64,000 bases of DNA from an uncultured Marvinbryantia sp. (GCA_934373455.1 CAKRON010000001.1:1-64000), one strand, 5' to 3'. Positions 1 through 9,020 are shown, counted from the first letter of the stretch. The notes: generated by a model not told the origin, from the sequence alone. Program-made: numbers and translations.

Positions 1-761
1 TATTCACCTGTGTAGTTAGCTGCCAGAGCGTTTTCTACACCAAGTGCTGTAGAGTCGTTAGAAGCAAGTACTGCATCCAGGTTTGTTCCATCTGCGTAGT
101 TGGAAGACAGAATGTTTTCGAATCTGGACTGTGCAGCGTCTGTTGCCCAGTTAGCTGTAGCAACTTCTTCTTTTGCAATCTGTCCGGATGGAACTACCAG
201 TTTACCGGAATCGATGTATGGCTGAAGAACATCCATAGCACCGCCATAGAAGAAGTTTACGTTGTTGTCACCTGGGTCACCAGTGATGATTTCCAGATTG
301 AATGGTCCATCAGCATTTTCCAGATCCAGAGCGTCTACCAGATATTCACCCTGTGTCTTACCTACTAAGTAGTTATCAAATGTTGCATAGTAGGAAATAG
401 CATCTGTGTTCATGATCAGACGGTCATATGCGATTACTGGAATGTTAGCTTCTTTTGCCTGTGCAAGTACTGTTCCAAGGGAATCACCATCGATAGAAGC
501 AACTACAAGGAGCTGGTCTCCGTTAGCGATCATATTTTCAATCTGAGAAGCCTGTGTAGCGGAATCATTTCCTGCGTACTGAAGGTCTACTTCATAACCT
601 TTTGCTTCCAGTTCTGCTTTCATGTTAGAACCATCCTGGTTCCATCTCTGAAGATCCTGTGTAGGCATTGCAACACCGATCTTTTCACCTTCTGCATTTG
701 CCATTGTTCCCATAGCAGCTACAGCGAGCATTGCAGTTAAAACAACTAATCTCTTTTTCAT
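1..761 (-). CDS. ChvE-like sugar ABC transporter substrate-binding protein (partial, 5' part)
   Basis: This is an extracytoplasmic sugar-binding protein for an ABC importer. The reading frame on the minus strand starts MKKRLVVLTAMLAVAAMG with a cleavable signal peptide of about 23 residues ending ANA, followed by IGVAMPTQDLQRW, a pattern typical of ChvE and XylF-type monosaccharide receptors. Further family landmarks are the NDSATQASQIENMI helix and VIAYDRLI. The start is set by a GGGAGGA ribosome-binding site about 8 bases upstream. The gene runs off the left edge, so the C-terminal lobe and presumably the ATPase and permease genes are outside the window. The family assignment is firm; the sugar (xylose, glucose, arabinose or several) cannot be read from the sequence. 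Confidence 0.9.
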   Translation of the reverse strand, partial: MKKRLVVLTAMLAVAAMGTMANAEGEKIGVAMPTQDLQRWNQDGSNMKAELEAKGYEVDLQYAGNDSATQASQIENMIANGDQLLVVASIDGDSLGTVLAQAKEANIPVIAYDRLIMNTDAISYYATFDNYLVGKTQGEYLVDALDLENADGPFNLEIITGDPGDNNVNFFYGGAMDVLQPYIDSGKLVVPSGQIAKEEVATANWATDAAQSRFENILSSNYADGTNLDAVLASNDSTALGVENALAANYTGE

Positions 762-907
762 TTTTCCAATCCTCCCGATTTAGAAATTCGGTAACTGTTC
801 TTCACAGTTGCCATCCGTTTTTTGATGATCTAAATATATCACAGATACTTCTGGACTAACTTGTCAGTTTCTTTAAATTCTTGACAATTCTTTTTTCCGA
901 CAAAAAA

Positions 908-943
908 GACTAGCACAATATTGTTACTAAATTTGTGCTAGTC
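908..943 (-). terminator. Rho-independent terminator in the leader of the ChvE-like gene
   Basis: An 11-bp perfect stem (GACTAGCACAA / TTGTGCTAGTC) is followed on the minus strand by TTTTTT. There is no T tract on the plus strand. It sits 147 bases upstream of the binding-protein start, so it either ends an unseen short minus transcript or acts as an attenuator in the leader. Confidence 0.6.
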
Positions 944-1078
944 CTATATAGTTTTCCATACGAAGTATACAAAGAAACCTTCATTTTACTGATTTTCTTA
1001 TTTTTTTCTGAACCTATTGCCAGGCGTAATTATTTTGTAGTAAGCTTATAACTTGAAAAAGTTTTTGAGGTGATTTAC

Positions 1079-1873
1079 ATGTCATTATCTGATTACATTA
1101 TACATTACTTATCTGTACCAGGGATATTTTTCTTTTTACTGGTGTCTCTGGCTGTTGTGGTTCTGATTCACACTATACTGCTGATTGCAGCGAAAAACAA
1201 GGCAATGCACTATCGTCAGTCCGACCGTATCTTTGCCATGACGGATCTCTTCAACCGTTATACCGAGCGCTACTATGAACTGATGCTTTCTGCCACCTCC
1301 ACCCTGTTTTTCACTGGTATTTTCTTTCTGATTGACTTTGATTATTTCAGTGTATCCGCAAGAACCTGGGCTTTCTGGGAGAATTACCGCGACTTTATTC
1401 TTCTGGCATTTATCATTGTCAGCATCATCCTGATCAGCATCGTGGATCACTTTTTTATTCCACTTCGTATTATCGAAAAAGAGGAAAAAAGCACACTGCG
1501 TCTGGCTGGTATGCTGTATATGCTGATTATCTTCACATATATCAAGTTCATTTATCTTGATGATAATTATGATGCGATTCTGATTTATTTTATTACCATG
1601 ATTATCGGCAGGTTCGTCTACTTTGACGCATCTTTTAAGGATTTTTGTAATTCTATGAAAGAACTGGTAGATCAGCTTCCGATCCTGCTTCTGGTACTGC
1701 TGTCCACCGCACTTTTGGCTCTCTATGGATTTAAAAGCGGATACCTGCTGACAGCCAATGGCGTCGTAGTCAGCATGTTCCTGGCACACTTCTTTGTAAT
1801 CTTTGAAATCTTTTTGATCACAAGAGTGCAGCTGCCGCAGAAAATTGCAGAACGAATCGCTGGGAAATTATAG
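1079..1873 (+). CDS. Polytopic membrane protein of unknown function
   Basis: This 264-residue protein is mostly hydrophobic, with roughly six to seven predicted membrane segments (about residues 12-36, 74-92, 104-126, 144-165, 170-185, 202-222 and 228-250). I do not recognise the family. The ATG at 1079 is preferred over an in-frame GTG nine bases upstream because the GTG is part of the GAGGTG Shine-Dalgarno sequence that serves the ATG. It stands alone, divergent from the sugar-binding protein, with no terminator directly behind it. No catalytic or transport motif is visible. Confidence 0.75.
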   Translation: MSLSDYIIHYLSVPGIFFFLLVSLAVVVLIHTILLIAAKNKAMHYRQSDRIFAMTDLFNRYTERYYELMLSATSTLFFTGIFFLIDFDYFSVSARTWAFWENYRDFILLAFIIVSIILISIVDHFFIPLRIIEKEEKSTLRLAGMLYMLIIFTYIKFIYLDDNYDAILIYFITMIIGRFVYFDASFKDFCNSMKELVDQLPILLLVLLSTALLALYGFKSGYLLTANGVVVSMFLAHFFVIFEIFLITRVQLPQKIAERIAGKL

Positions 1874-1890
1874 GCTCATGCCGTTGACAG

Positions 1891-1949
1891 GAACAGTAAA
1901 GGACAGTAAAGGACAGTAAAATATAGTTATAACAGTAAAGAACAGTAAA
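1891..1949. repeat. Short tandem repeat of a 10-bp unit
   Basis: Five copies of the unit G(A/G)ACAGTAAA lie directly after the membrane-protein gene: three abutting copies, an 11-base interruption, then two more. The function is unknown; it may be slippage-generated or a protein-binding array. Confidence 0.6.
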
Positions 1950-2105
1950 AGAGAATCAGGCTGTTGAAATGGCTTGTTTCACAATGGGCTATCCATTTGC
2001 ATTTCTGACTTGCTTTTTAAATAAAAAATCACATGTGAATTACGTTTTCAAGACCGCCTCTTATTAATTAAATAATTCACATAAAAATTATATTTCTGGT
2101 AATAC

Positions 2106-2134
2106 TTGAGTTAACCTGTTGAACATGTTATAGT
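2106..2134 (+). promoter_or_regulatory. Promoter of the orphan antitoxin RNA
   Basis: A TTGAGT -35 box and a TATAGT -10 box are separated by exactly 17 bases. The same arrangement precedes the intact antitoxin at 13784-13812. Transcription should begin near 2141. Confidence 0.7.
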
Positions 2135-2140
2135 ATACAC

Positions 2141-2215
2141 AGGCAAAAGGTAGTAAAGAAGCCATACGTTAACACAACGAAAACCCCGATAGCTTGCCTC
2201 TATCGGGGTTTTCTA
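2141..2215 (+). ncRNA. Orphan antitoxin RNA, par RNAII-like
   Basis: This predicted RNA of about 75 nucleotides contains AAAGGTAGTAAAGAA (2146-2160), identical to the pairing repeat in the toxin gene at 14004-14018. It also contains CCATACGTT (2162-2170), which differs by one base from the repeat covering the toxin start codon. It ends in a strong terminator hairpin. No toxin ORF lies opposite it. It could act in trans on the toxin at 13938-14027; that is inference. Confidence 0.65.
2180..2212. terminator. Bidirectional terminator of orphan antitoxin and of the amidohydrolase operon
   Basis: AAAACCCCGATAG pairs with CTATCGGGGTTTT around a 7-base loop, giving a U tract on both strands. It ends the antitoxin RNA on the plus strand and is the first terminator met by the minus-strand operon that ends at 2261. 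Confidence 0.85.
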
Positions 2216-2260
2216 TTCCTTTTTTGCGAGGTGGCTTAATCCTCATCCCTTGTTGCAATT

Positions 2261-3631
2261 TTATTTATTATGTTGTTTTGGTATATAACATCCATATCCT
2301 TCTTTTTCCACTATATTTCCATTATCATATACCAATGCTCCACGCACCCAAGTCTGTTTTACTCTTCCTTTCATTTTACAGCCATGATAAATATTATTTT
2401 TGCTCTTCCACTTTGATAAACTCTTTTCACCATCAAAAATCCATTCTTCATTCATATCAACAACAATAATATCCGCATCTGCGCCTGGTAATAAACTTCC
2501 TTTTTTAGGTGCAAGTCCCATTATTTTTGCTGTATTTCCAGCTGTAATAGCTGCCAATGTTGTAAGAGGCAAACCTCTCTTATGAACTCCTTCAGTAATT
2601 AGACCTGAAAGCATTGCATCAAATCCACCAAATCCACTATATTCTAAGAAATAGTTATTCTGTCTGCATTTTTCTTCATCTGTATATGGACCATGATCAG
2701 AACCAATTGTATCAATTGTTCCATCAAATACATAATTCCAAAATTTTTCTACATTTTCTCTACTGCGAATCGGAGGATTGCATTTCGCAAAAGCACCTTT
2801 TTCATCCATAACACTTTTATCAAATATCAAATAATGCGGACATGTTTCAGCATAGACTTCAATCCCCTCTGACTTTGCTTTTTTTATCAATTCGGCGCCC
2901 TGTTCAATTGTCATATGGCAAATATACAGTCTCGCTCCAGTTACCTTTGCAAATAAGATGGCACGTTGCATTGCCTCATATTCTATCCACCATGGTCTGG
3001 CCTCATCATGCATATGATTCGGAGCCCCTTTTAGTAGAGCCATTTCTTTGCTTCCAAAATCTGCTATCTCGGCATTTTCTGCATGAACACCTATTAACCC
3101 ATTAAACTGCTTTGCGATTTTCATGCCTTTCACCAAATAACCATCTGTTATCTGTGGATAATCTGGATTTGCAAAACTCATAAAACCTTTATAAGCTACG
3201 CACCCTAACTTATCTAGCTCAGGCAATTGTTCCACACATCCTGGTGTCAGTCCTCCCCAAAATGCGAAATCTACACATGAATCTCTATTTGCCACATCAT
3301 ATTTAATTTTAAATCCCTCTTCATTTACAACTGGCGGAACACTTAATGGCATATCTACAATCGTAGTAATCCCACCGGAAGCTGCACACTTGGATCCACA
3401 TTTCCAGTCTTCTCTGTAGTTTTGCGGAGAAGGATCCCACATGTGCACATGAGAATCTATAACACCTGGCATAAGAACTTTCCCTGTAACGTCTACCACT
3501 TCATATTCACTACTTAATTTTATTCCCGGATTTAAAACTCCGGTAATCTTTTCATTTTCTACTACAAGTGATGCTTTCATAACCTGATCTGGCAATACAA
3601 TCCATCCACCGGTAAATATTTTTTTCTTCAT
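2261..3631 (-). CDS. Allantoinase/dihydropyrimidinase-like cyclic amidohydrolase
   Basis: This is a 456-residue metal-dependent amidohydrolase. The binuclear site is visible as HVH (61-63), a Lys likely to be carboxylated (K148 in AYKGF), HAENA (H183), CHMT (H239) and SDHGP (D312). The stretch CPHYLIFD and CNPPIRSRENVE resembles bacterial allantoinase (AllB) more than hydantoinase. Enzymes of this class open cyclic ureides. It is last in a minus-strand operon with a short-chain dehydrogenase and a BMP-type transporter, which suggests that a transported purine- or pyrimidine-derived or other cyclic amide is degraded. No other allantoin gene (allC, glxR, allantoate hydrolase) is seen, so allantoin itself is not assured. 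Confidence 0.85.
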   Translation of the reverse strand: MKKKIFTGGWIVLPDQVMKASLVVENEKITGVLNPGIKLSSEYEVVDVTGKVLMPGVIDSHVHMWDPSPQNYREDWKCGSKCAASGGITTIVDMPLSVPPVVNEEGFKIKYDVANRDSCVDFAFWGGLTPGCVEQLPELDKLGCVAYKGFMSFANPDYPQITDGYLVKGMKIAKQFNGLIGVHAENAEIADFGSKEMALLKGAPNHMHDEARPWWIEYEAMQRAILFAKVTGARLYICHMTIEQGAELIKKAKSEGIEVYAETCPHYLIFDKSVMDEKGAFAKCNPPIRSRENVEKFWNYVFDGTIDTIGSDHGPYTDEEKCRQNNYFLEYSGFGGFDAMLSGLITEGVHKRGLPLTTLAAITAGNTAKIMGLAPKKGSLLPGADADIIVVDMNEEWIFDGEKSLSKWKSKNNIYHGCKMKGRVKQTWVRGALVYDNGNIVEKEGYGCYIPKQHNK

Positions 3632-3645
3632 TGTCTCTTCCTCCT

Positions 3646-4389
3646 TCAGATATTTCTAACTCCTGCGATGTTTCCACCATCAAGTACCAACTCTGTGCCT
3701 GTCATAAATGATGCTTCATCACTTAACACATACGCTACTCCTGCTGCAATTTTTTCTGGATCTGCAATTAAATTTAACGGATTAGATGCCGCAACTTTTT
3801 TTCTGGCAAGTTCTGGATCTTGTTGATTATTCATATCTTCTGCAAACATAACTGTTTCCGTTGGTCCCGGACACACACAATTGACTCGAATCTTCTTTTC
3901 ACCAAGTTCCATCGCCATGCTTCTTGCCATAATAATCATTCCACCCTTAGATGCATTATAAGCCAAACTTCCAGTTGAACCACACAGTCCTTTCTGTGAT
4001 GCAATAAATACTATACTGCCCGTATTCGGCATTAACATAGCTGCTTTTTTGCTGCTGTAAAATGCACCTCTCAAATTGACAGATAAAATCTGATCAAAAT
4101 GTTCCAGAGTTGTATTAAGAAATGTACTGGATGACCCCATTCCTGCGCTGTATACAAAGCCGTCCAGATATCCCATCCGTTTTTCCACCTGTTCAAATAA
4201 TTCATCTATTTGTTGAGAATCTGACATATCAGCAGAAATATATTTTTCGGCATCTATTTCAGAACAGCTCCTGGAACGTGCTGCGACCAGTATATTAGCG
4301 CCTTCTTTTATAAATTCTTCTGTGCATGCACGTCCAATTCCACTGTTTCCTCCTATGATTAAAATATTTTTTCCCTCTAATTTCCCCAT
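3646..4389 (-). CDS. Short-chain dehydrogenase/reductase
   Basis: This 247-residue classical SDR has the cofactor motif GGNSGIG (residues 13-19) and the catalytic set S131, Y144 and K148 (YNASK). It should oxidise a hydroxyl or reduce a keto group with NAD(P). The ATG at 4389 is chosen because GAGGT lies 8 bases upstream; an in-frame TTG two codons earlier lacks a site. It begins 2 bases after the stop of the upstream permease and 14 bases precede the amidohydrolase, so the three are co-transcribed. The substrate is unknown. Confidence 0.85.
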   Translation of the reverse strand: MGKLEGKNILIIGGNSGIGRACTEEFIKEGANILVAARSRSCSEIDAEKYISADMSDSQQIDELFEQVEKRMGYLDGFVYSAGMGSSSTFLNTTLEHFDQILSVNLRGAFYSSKKAAMLMPNTGSIVFIASQKGLCGSTGSLAYNASKGGMIIMARSMAMELGEKKIRVNCVCPGPTETVMFAEDMNNQQDPELARKKVAASNPLNLIADPEKIAAGVAYVLSDEASFMTGTELVLDGGNIAGVRNI

Positions 4390-4391
4390 AC

Positions 4392-5330
4392 TCAACTACC
4401 TCTTTGTTCTGTTTTTTTGCGGTGAATTTTCCACTTTACATACAATTCTTTCATACGTTCCGGCTGCAAAATCAGAATGATAATAACCGCTGTATATGGT
4501 ATCATCATAATCAAATATGAAGATATACTTGTAAGCTGAAGCAGATTTGCATATGCTTCTGCAACACCAAAAAGAATTGCTGTACACAATACCCCTATTG
4601 GCGTCGCCTGAGACAAAATTACTGCTGCTAGTGCAATGAATCCTCTTCCGCCAGTCATATTTTCAGAAAACTGTGTTAAATTTCCAAGTGCCATTTGCGC
4701 ACCGCCAAGTCCACATAAAACCCCTGTGATAGTAATGCAAATCCAGCGCGTCTTGTTTACATTTACCCCAACAGCCGCTGCTGCCATTGGATTTTCTCCA
4801 CATGCCCTGATATTCATTCCAAATTTTGTTTTTTTCAGAATAATGCTTGTTATAATGACAAGTATAAAAGTAAGATAAACCAATAATGTCTGATTATTAA
4901 AAAAGTACTTTATTATCGGGATATTCTGAAACGCACTAATTCTGACTTTATATAATCCCTTAATTTTAGGATCTGATAATGTACCACTTACTTTAAAAAT
5001 TGTTCTTAACAGGTAGGTTGTAGCGCCTATACAAAATGAATTTACAGCAAATCCACAGACAACATTATCCCCTCCCATATGAAGTCGCAGCAATCCGTAA
5101 AAAAGATTTACAAAAATTCCTCCTAACACGGCACACAAAACTCCGATCAACGCACTTCCGGAAAAATAACTTCCAACTACGCCTGCAAATGTTCCCATCA
5201 GCATACTTCCTTCATAAGTAATATTTCCGGTTCCTGACCGTTCACTGTAAACTCCACCAAGTGCACACAGCAATATAGGTGTCATAACTCTCAATATCGG
5301 AGAAATTATACTAGCTGAAATGGTAATCAT
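4392..5330 (-). CDS. BMP-type ABC transporter permease (NupQ-like)
   Basis: This 312-residue membrane protein belongs to the BPD_transp_2 family of permeases used by nucleoside-type importers, as judged by ALGGVYSERSGTGNITYEG near the N-terminus and the conserved GENPMAAAAVGV loop. About eight to ten membrane segments can be seen. It follows the other permease by 3 bases, and a strong AAGGAGG precedes it. Together with the adjacent permease, double ATPase and BMP binding protein it forms a complete importer. Confidence 0.9.
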   Translation of the reverse strand: MITISASIISPILRVMTPILLCALGGVYSERSGTGNITYEGSMLMGTFAGVVGSYFSGSALIGVLCAVLGGIFVNLFYGLLRLHMGGDNVVCGFAVNSFCIGATTYLLRTIFKVSGTLSDPKIKGLYKVRISAFQNIPIIKYFFNNQTLLVYLTFILVIITSIILKKTKFGMNIRACGENPMAAAAVGVNVNKTRWICITITGVLCGLGGAQMALGNLTQFSENMTGGRGFIALAAVILSQATPIGVLCTAILFGVAEAYANLLQLTSISSYLIMMIPYTAVIIILILQPERMKELYVKWKIHRKKTEQRGS

Positions 5331-5333
5331 TCG

Positions 5334-6386
5334 TCACGCCTCCTTATTTCTTTTCTTGTATTTAAATGGAATATTAAATGTTTTTACAGAAATAAAACAT
5401 ATGATCAATGACTGAATTACAACTGCCAGTGCTCTTGATACTCCAGCACTTCTTTCCAATGTAAGAGATCCTGCTTTTAAACATCCCATAAATAATGAAG
5501 ATATAAAAATTCCTATTCCACTGCTATTTCCAAGAAGCGCTACCAACATTCCACTTGTTCCAAAATCAGGTGAAAATCCTGACAAAAATCTTCCCTGCAC
5601 TCCCATTATTTCTGCAGCACCAGCCAAACCTGCAATTGCTCCGCTAAGTAACATTACCGAAATACGAACTCTATTTACACTAATACCACTATATTTTGCA
5701 AACTCAGGATTAAATCCTGATACTTTTATTTCAAATCCTTTTTTTGTTTTTTCAAAAAATATGATAAATAAAATCACCAGCACAATTCCCAGTAAAAATC
5801 CAAATGAAATGGGACTGTTTCCAAAAGATGGAAAATGCGCACTCGGTAACAATTCATCTGTTGTCAATGAATCCCCAAATATTCCGGTCGTAAGAAAATA
5901 CTCTTTTACAAGGAAACTGGTTAAATTGATCGCAATGTAATTCATCATCAATGTTACAACAATTTCATTTGTATTCCAGTATACTCTGAGAACTGCTGGT
6001 ACTGATGCCCATAATGCACCTGCCAGCATCCCGATTATCATACACAATGGAATATGCAGAACCGCCGGAAGACCTTTTATGTAAATACCGGCCAATGTTG
6101 CAGAAAAAGCTCCTACATATAGCTGTCCTTCCGTTCCCATATTAAACATTCCGCCTTTGAACGAAATCCCCGATGCGATTCCGCACAGTAAAAATATTGT
6201 GGACCAGCGTATTGATGATGTCAGTGCTGGCACACTTCCCAGCGAACCTTTTATCAGGTACGAGTATACTGTTATTACATTAAAACCTCCAAGCAATACA
6301 AATCCTGTTCCTAAAATCAATCCTATTACAACGGAAGCAATTATAATAGAAGGTTTTATTTTTCTTTGTCTGAATTCAAAATTCAT
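5334..6386 (-). CDS. BMP-type ABC transporter permease (NupP-like)
   Basis: This 350-residue protein is the second permease of the nucleoside-class importer. Family landmarks are FKGGMFNMGTEGQL and the loop SGFNPEFAKYSGI. It has a hydrophobic profile of about ten segments. Its ATG overlaps the stop codon of the ATPase gene in an ATGA arrangement, a sign of translational coupling. Confidence 0.9.
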   Translation of the reverse strand: MNFEFRQRKIKPSIIIASVVIGLILGTGFVLLGGFNVITVYSYLIKGSLGSVPALTSSIRWSTIFLLCGIASGISFKGGMFNMGTEGQLYVGAFSATLAGIYIKGLPAVLHIPLCMIIGMLAGALWASVPAVLRVYWNTNEIVVTLMMNYIAINLTSFLVKEYFLTTGIFGDSLTTDELLPSAHFPSFGNSPISFGFLLGIVLVILFIIFFEKTKKGFEIKVSGFNPEFAKYSGISVNRVRISVMLLSGAIAGLAGAAEIMGVQGRFLSGFSPDFGTSGMLVALLGNSSGIGIFISSLFMGCLKAGSLTLERSAGVSRALAVVIQSLIICFISVKTFNIPFKYKKRNKEA

Positions 6387-7915
6387 AATGCGTCCTTCCT
6401 TTCCGTATCTCGAATTCCGGCCATCAGCATTCCTATTTTCTCTTCTGTGGCTTCCTGACGGGTAAGATTACCTATAATCTCTCCTTTATAAATAACTAAA
6501 ATATTATCACTCAATGCCAGAATCTCCGACAATTCATTAGAAATCAATAATACTGCATTTCCGGCATCCCTGTGTTTTATAATCTGCTGATAAATAAATT
6601 CCTGTGCCCCTATATCCACTCCTCTGGTTGGCTGACTGGCTATCAGTATTTTAGGATTCAAATACATTTCTCTTGCAATAATAACTTTCTGCATATTTCC
6701 ACCAGATAAAGAGCTGATATCGTCTGAAATCTTTCCTATTTTTACTTTAAATTTTTTTACATTATCTTCTACTATCTTATCTGCTGCACTATAGTTTAGA
6801 AAAATACCTTTTGCTAATTCTTTTCCGCGGTAAATACTTGCCAGGAAATTATCTCTAATTGACATATCGCCAGCTGTTCCAACATGCATACGGTCATCAT
6901 GAATGTGCCCGAGTCCTGCTTTTCGACAGGCAAGAGGAATGTTCTTTCCACCCATTTGTTTTCCATTAATACACACTCTTCCTGACATAAGCGGTAATAG
7001 ACCAGCTATAGCATCTGCCAATTCTGATTGTCCATTCCCCTGAACCCCTGCAATTCCAACTACTTCGCCTCTTCTTACCTGCAAAGATACATTTTTTACT
7101 GCAGGCAACCCCATTTTGTCCAAACACGTAATATTATCCACATCCAGCACAACTTCGCCAGGATGAAATTTTTCTTTTTCAACTTCAAGAATAATCTCTC
7201 TTCCAACCATCATCGTGGCAATCTTTTTTTCATCTGTATCTTTCGTATCCACCTTCGCAGTTACTTCCCCAGTACGCATAACTGTAATACGATCTGTTAC
7301 CATTTTTACTTCTGCCAGCTTATGCGTAATTAAAATAATACATTTTCCCTTTTCTTTCAGGTTTTTCAATGTTTCTATTAACTGCTGTATTTCCTGTGGA
7401 GTCAATACAGCTGTCGGTTCATCCATAATTAAAATTTCTGCACCTAAATACAATGCTTTTAAGATTTCAACTCTTTGCTGAAGACCAACTGTAAGATTGC
7501 TGACTTTCGTCTTCGGATTAATTTCCAATCCATATGTTTTACTCAACTCTGCTACTACTTCTTCGCTTTTTTTCAAATCCAGTAATCCATTTTTATAAAT
7601 AGGTTTTCCCATTACCACATTTTCAGCCACTGTCATACTCGGAACTAAACTGAAATGCTGATGCACCATTCCAATCCCCTTATTGATAGCATCTTTCGGA
7701 GAAGAAAATCGAACAGGCTCACCATTAATAACTACATTTCCTTCATAATGCGTATACATTCCATACAAGACACGCATTAATGTTGTTTTTCCCGCTCCAT
7801 TTTCTCCTACCAGACCATGTACTTCTCCCCAGTCAGCCTGAAAATCAATTTTATTATTTGCAACTACTTTTCCAAAGCGGACTGTAATTTCTCTCATATC
7901 TACCGCAAGTGCCAT
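6383..7915 (-). CDS. BMP-type ABC transporter double ATP-binding protein (NupO-like)
   Basis: This 510-residue protein has two ABC domains in tandem. The first has Walker A GENGAGKTT (37-45) and the signature VGLQQRVEIL. The second has a degenerate Walker A (GVQGNGQSEL) and the signature LSGGNMQKV, the usual asymmetry of ribose- and nucleoside-type ATPases. It energises the neighbouring permease pair. AAAGGAG precedes the start at a good distance. Confidence 0.92.
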   Translation of the reverse strand: MALAVDMREITVRFGKVVANNKIDFQADWGEVHGLVGENGAGKTTLMRVLYGMYTHYEGNVVINGEPVRFSSPKDAINKGIGMVHQHFSLVPSMTVAENVVMGKPIYKNGLLDLKKSEEVVAELSKTYGLEINPKTKVSNLTVGLQQRVEILKALYLGAEILIMDEPTAVLTPQEIQQLIETLKNLKEKGKCIILITHKLAEVKMVTDRITVMRTGEVTAKVDTKDTDEKKIATMMVGREIILEVEKEKFHPGEVVLDVDNITCLDKMGLPAVKNVSLQVRRGEVVGIAGVQGNGQSELADAIAGLLPLMSGRVCINGKQMGGKNIPLACRKAGLGHIHDDRMHVGTAGDMSIRDNFLASIYRGKELAKGIFLNYSAADKIVEDNVKKFKVKIGKISDDISSLSGGNMQKVIIAREMYLNPKILIASQPTRGVDIGAQEFIYQQIIKHRDAGNAVLLISNELSEILALSDNILVIYKGEIIGNLTRQEATEEKIGMLMAGIRDTERKDAL

Positions 7916-7940
7916 GTATTACACTCCTTTCTGCAAAAAT

Positions 7941-7965
7941 ACCTGGAAACTTAACGTTTCCAGGT
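7941..7965 (-). terminator. Weak intra-operon terminator after the binding-protein gene
   Basis: ACCTGGAAAC and GTTTCCAGGT form a 10-bp perfect stem followed by ATTTTTG on the minus strand. Its place between the binding-protein and ATPase genes suggests partial termination or message stabilisation that raises the binding-protein level. Confidence 0.65.
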
Positions 7966-7973
7966 AGATTTTA

Positions 7974-8942
7974 TTATTCCGCTGGAACTACAATTTCACC
8001 ATTTAAGATTTTCTCTCTGGCATCTGTCACTGCTGTCTTAATATCATCACTCGTTTCATAAACTGATTCATCCGGAAGCAGCCAGCAGACTGCATCTCCT
8101 TCTAATCCAAACTTAAATGCGCCAAACTTAAGTCCACCTTCTTCTTTTTCTTTAAATGCCTGATATACTGCATTACCATAATTGATTACCATAGAACCAA
8201 TTACCTGACCTGGAACCAGGTTGTTCTGATCCACATCGCATCCTGCTACCATACCGCCGGTTTCTTTAGCTGCATCGAATACTCCTGTAGATGAAGCTGC
8301 AGCAGCAACATAAATAATATCCACGCCCTGATCATACAGCATCAGTGCAATTTCTTTGGCCTTAGCAGGATCTTCAAAACTTCCAACCCATGTAGTACTT
8401 ACCTGAATATCAGGATTTACGGATTTTGCTCCGGCTTCATATCCTGCACGGAACTGATTGATAGATGGATTATCTGATCCTCCAATAAACGCAATGTGAT
8501 CTGTTTTTGTCGTCATTGCTGCATCAATTCCTGCAAGATAAGATCCGTCTTCCTGTTTTCCTATCAAAGATTTCACATTTGGTAATTCTATTTCACTAAA
8601 AACCATAATAAACTCATTATCTGGAAATTCAGCGGAAACTTTTGCACATGCATCCTCCATTGCAGACCAGCATGGCACTATTACATCATAATCTTCCTGG
8701 CAAAGCGCACGTAAGCTTTCCTCATATTCTCCAGCTTCTGCCTCGATTACAGTCGGTTCATAACCAAATTCTTCACAGGCTTTTAAAAATCCCTCATACG
8801 TGTTATCTGTAACGCCTTTGTCACCCAAAGCCTGCGATGTTACCATTGCCGCTTTTTTTGTTTCTCCTTCAGCATTTACAGCACAAACGCCTAGTCCAGC
8901 TACCAACATTGTTGCCAATACCATTACCATCTGTTTTTTCAT
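7974..8942 (-). CDS. BMP family substrate-binding protein
   Basis: This 322-residue protein is secreted or membrane-anchored. It has an N-terminal signal sequence with a possible LGVC lipobox and a possible VNA signal-peptidase I site; which is used is unclear. The mature part shows the BMP/Med fold landmarks ALGDKGVTDNTYEGF, IAFIGGSDNPSINQF and GQVIGSMV. The family binds nucleosides and related compounds for ABC import. The ATG at 8942 is chosen since the upstream in-frame GTG overlaps the GGAGGT ribosome site. It is the first gene of the operon and has its own strong promoter and operator. Confidence 0.9.
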   Translation of the reverse strand: MKKQMVMVLATMLVAGLGVCAVNAEGETKKAAMVTSQALGDKGVTDNTYEGFLKACEEFGYEPTVIEAEAGEYEESLRALCQEDYDVIVPCWSAMEDACAKVSAEFPDNEFIMVFSEIELPNVKSLIGKQEDGSYLAGIDAAMTTKTDHIAFIGGSDNPSINQFRAGYEAGAKSVNPDIQVSTTWVGSFEDPAKAKEIALMLYDQGVDIIYVAAAASSTGVFDAAKETGGMVAGCDVDQNNLVPGQVIGSMVINYGNAVYQAFKEKEEGGLKFGAFKFGLEGDAVCWLLPDESVYETSDDIKTAVTDAREKILNGEIVVPAE

Positions 8943-8968
8943 TAGTTTTACCTCCACTTGGTTTACTG

Positions 8969-9020
8969 CTCATCTTTGATGAGTTACTCAGATCATATCA
9001 TTACGTTTTGCATTTGTCAA
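8969..9020 (-). promoter_or_regulatory. Promoter and operator of the BMP transporter operon
   Basis: TTGACA (9015-9020) and TATGAT (8992-8997) are 17 bases apart on the minus strand. Immediately downstream of the -10 box lies the perfect palindrome CTCATC-TTT-GATGAG (8969-8983), which matches sites at two other promoters of this island. It is probably the binding site of the FCD regulator encoded at 9474-10265. Confidence 0.75.

Larger units (their letters stand above)
2078..2242. repeat. Duplicated toxin-antitoxin segment, copy 1 (antitoxin half only)
   Basis: About 165 bases here match 13757-13921 closely. The match covers the upstream A/T-rich region, the promoter, the whole antitoxin RNA, the bidirectional terminator and the toxin 3' untranslated region up to the CTTAA(T/C)CCTCA motif. 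The homology stops exactly where the toxin coding sequence would begin, so only the antitoxin half is left. Confidence 0.75.

Noticed and set aside
1136..1789. 217-codon minus-strand frame opposite the membrane protein
   Set aside because: Its composition (many Q, N, H, C) is that of an antisense shadow, while the plus strand has a coherent membrane-protein profile with a good ribosome site.
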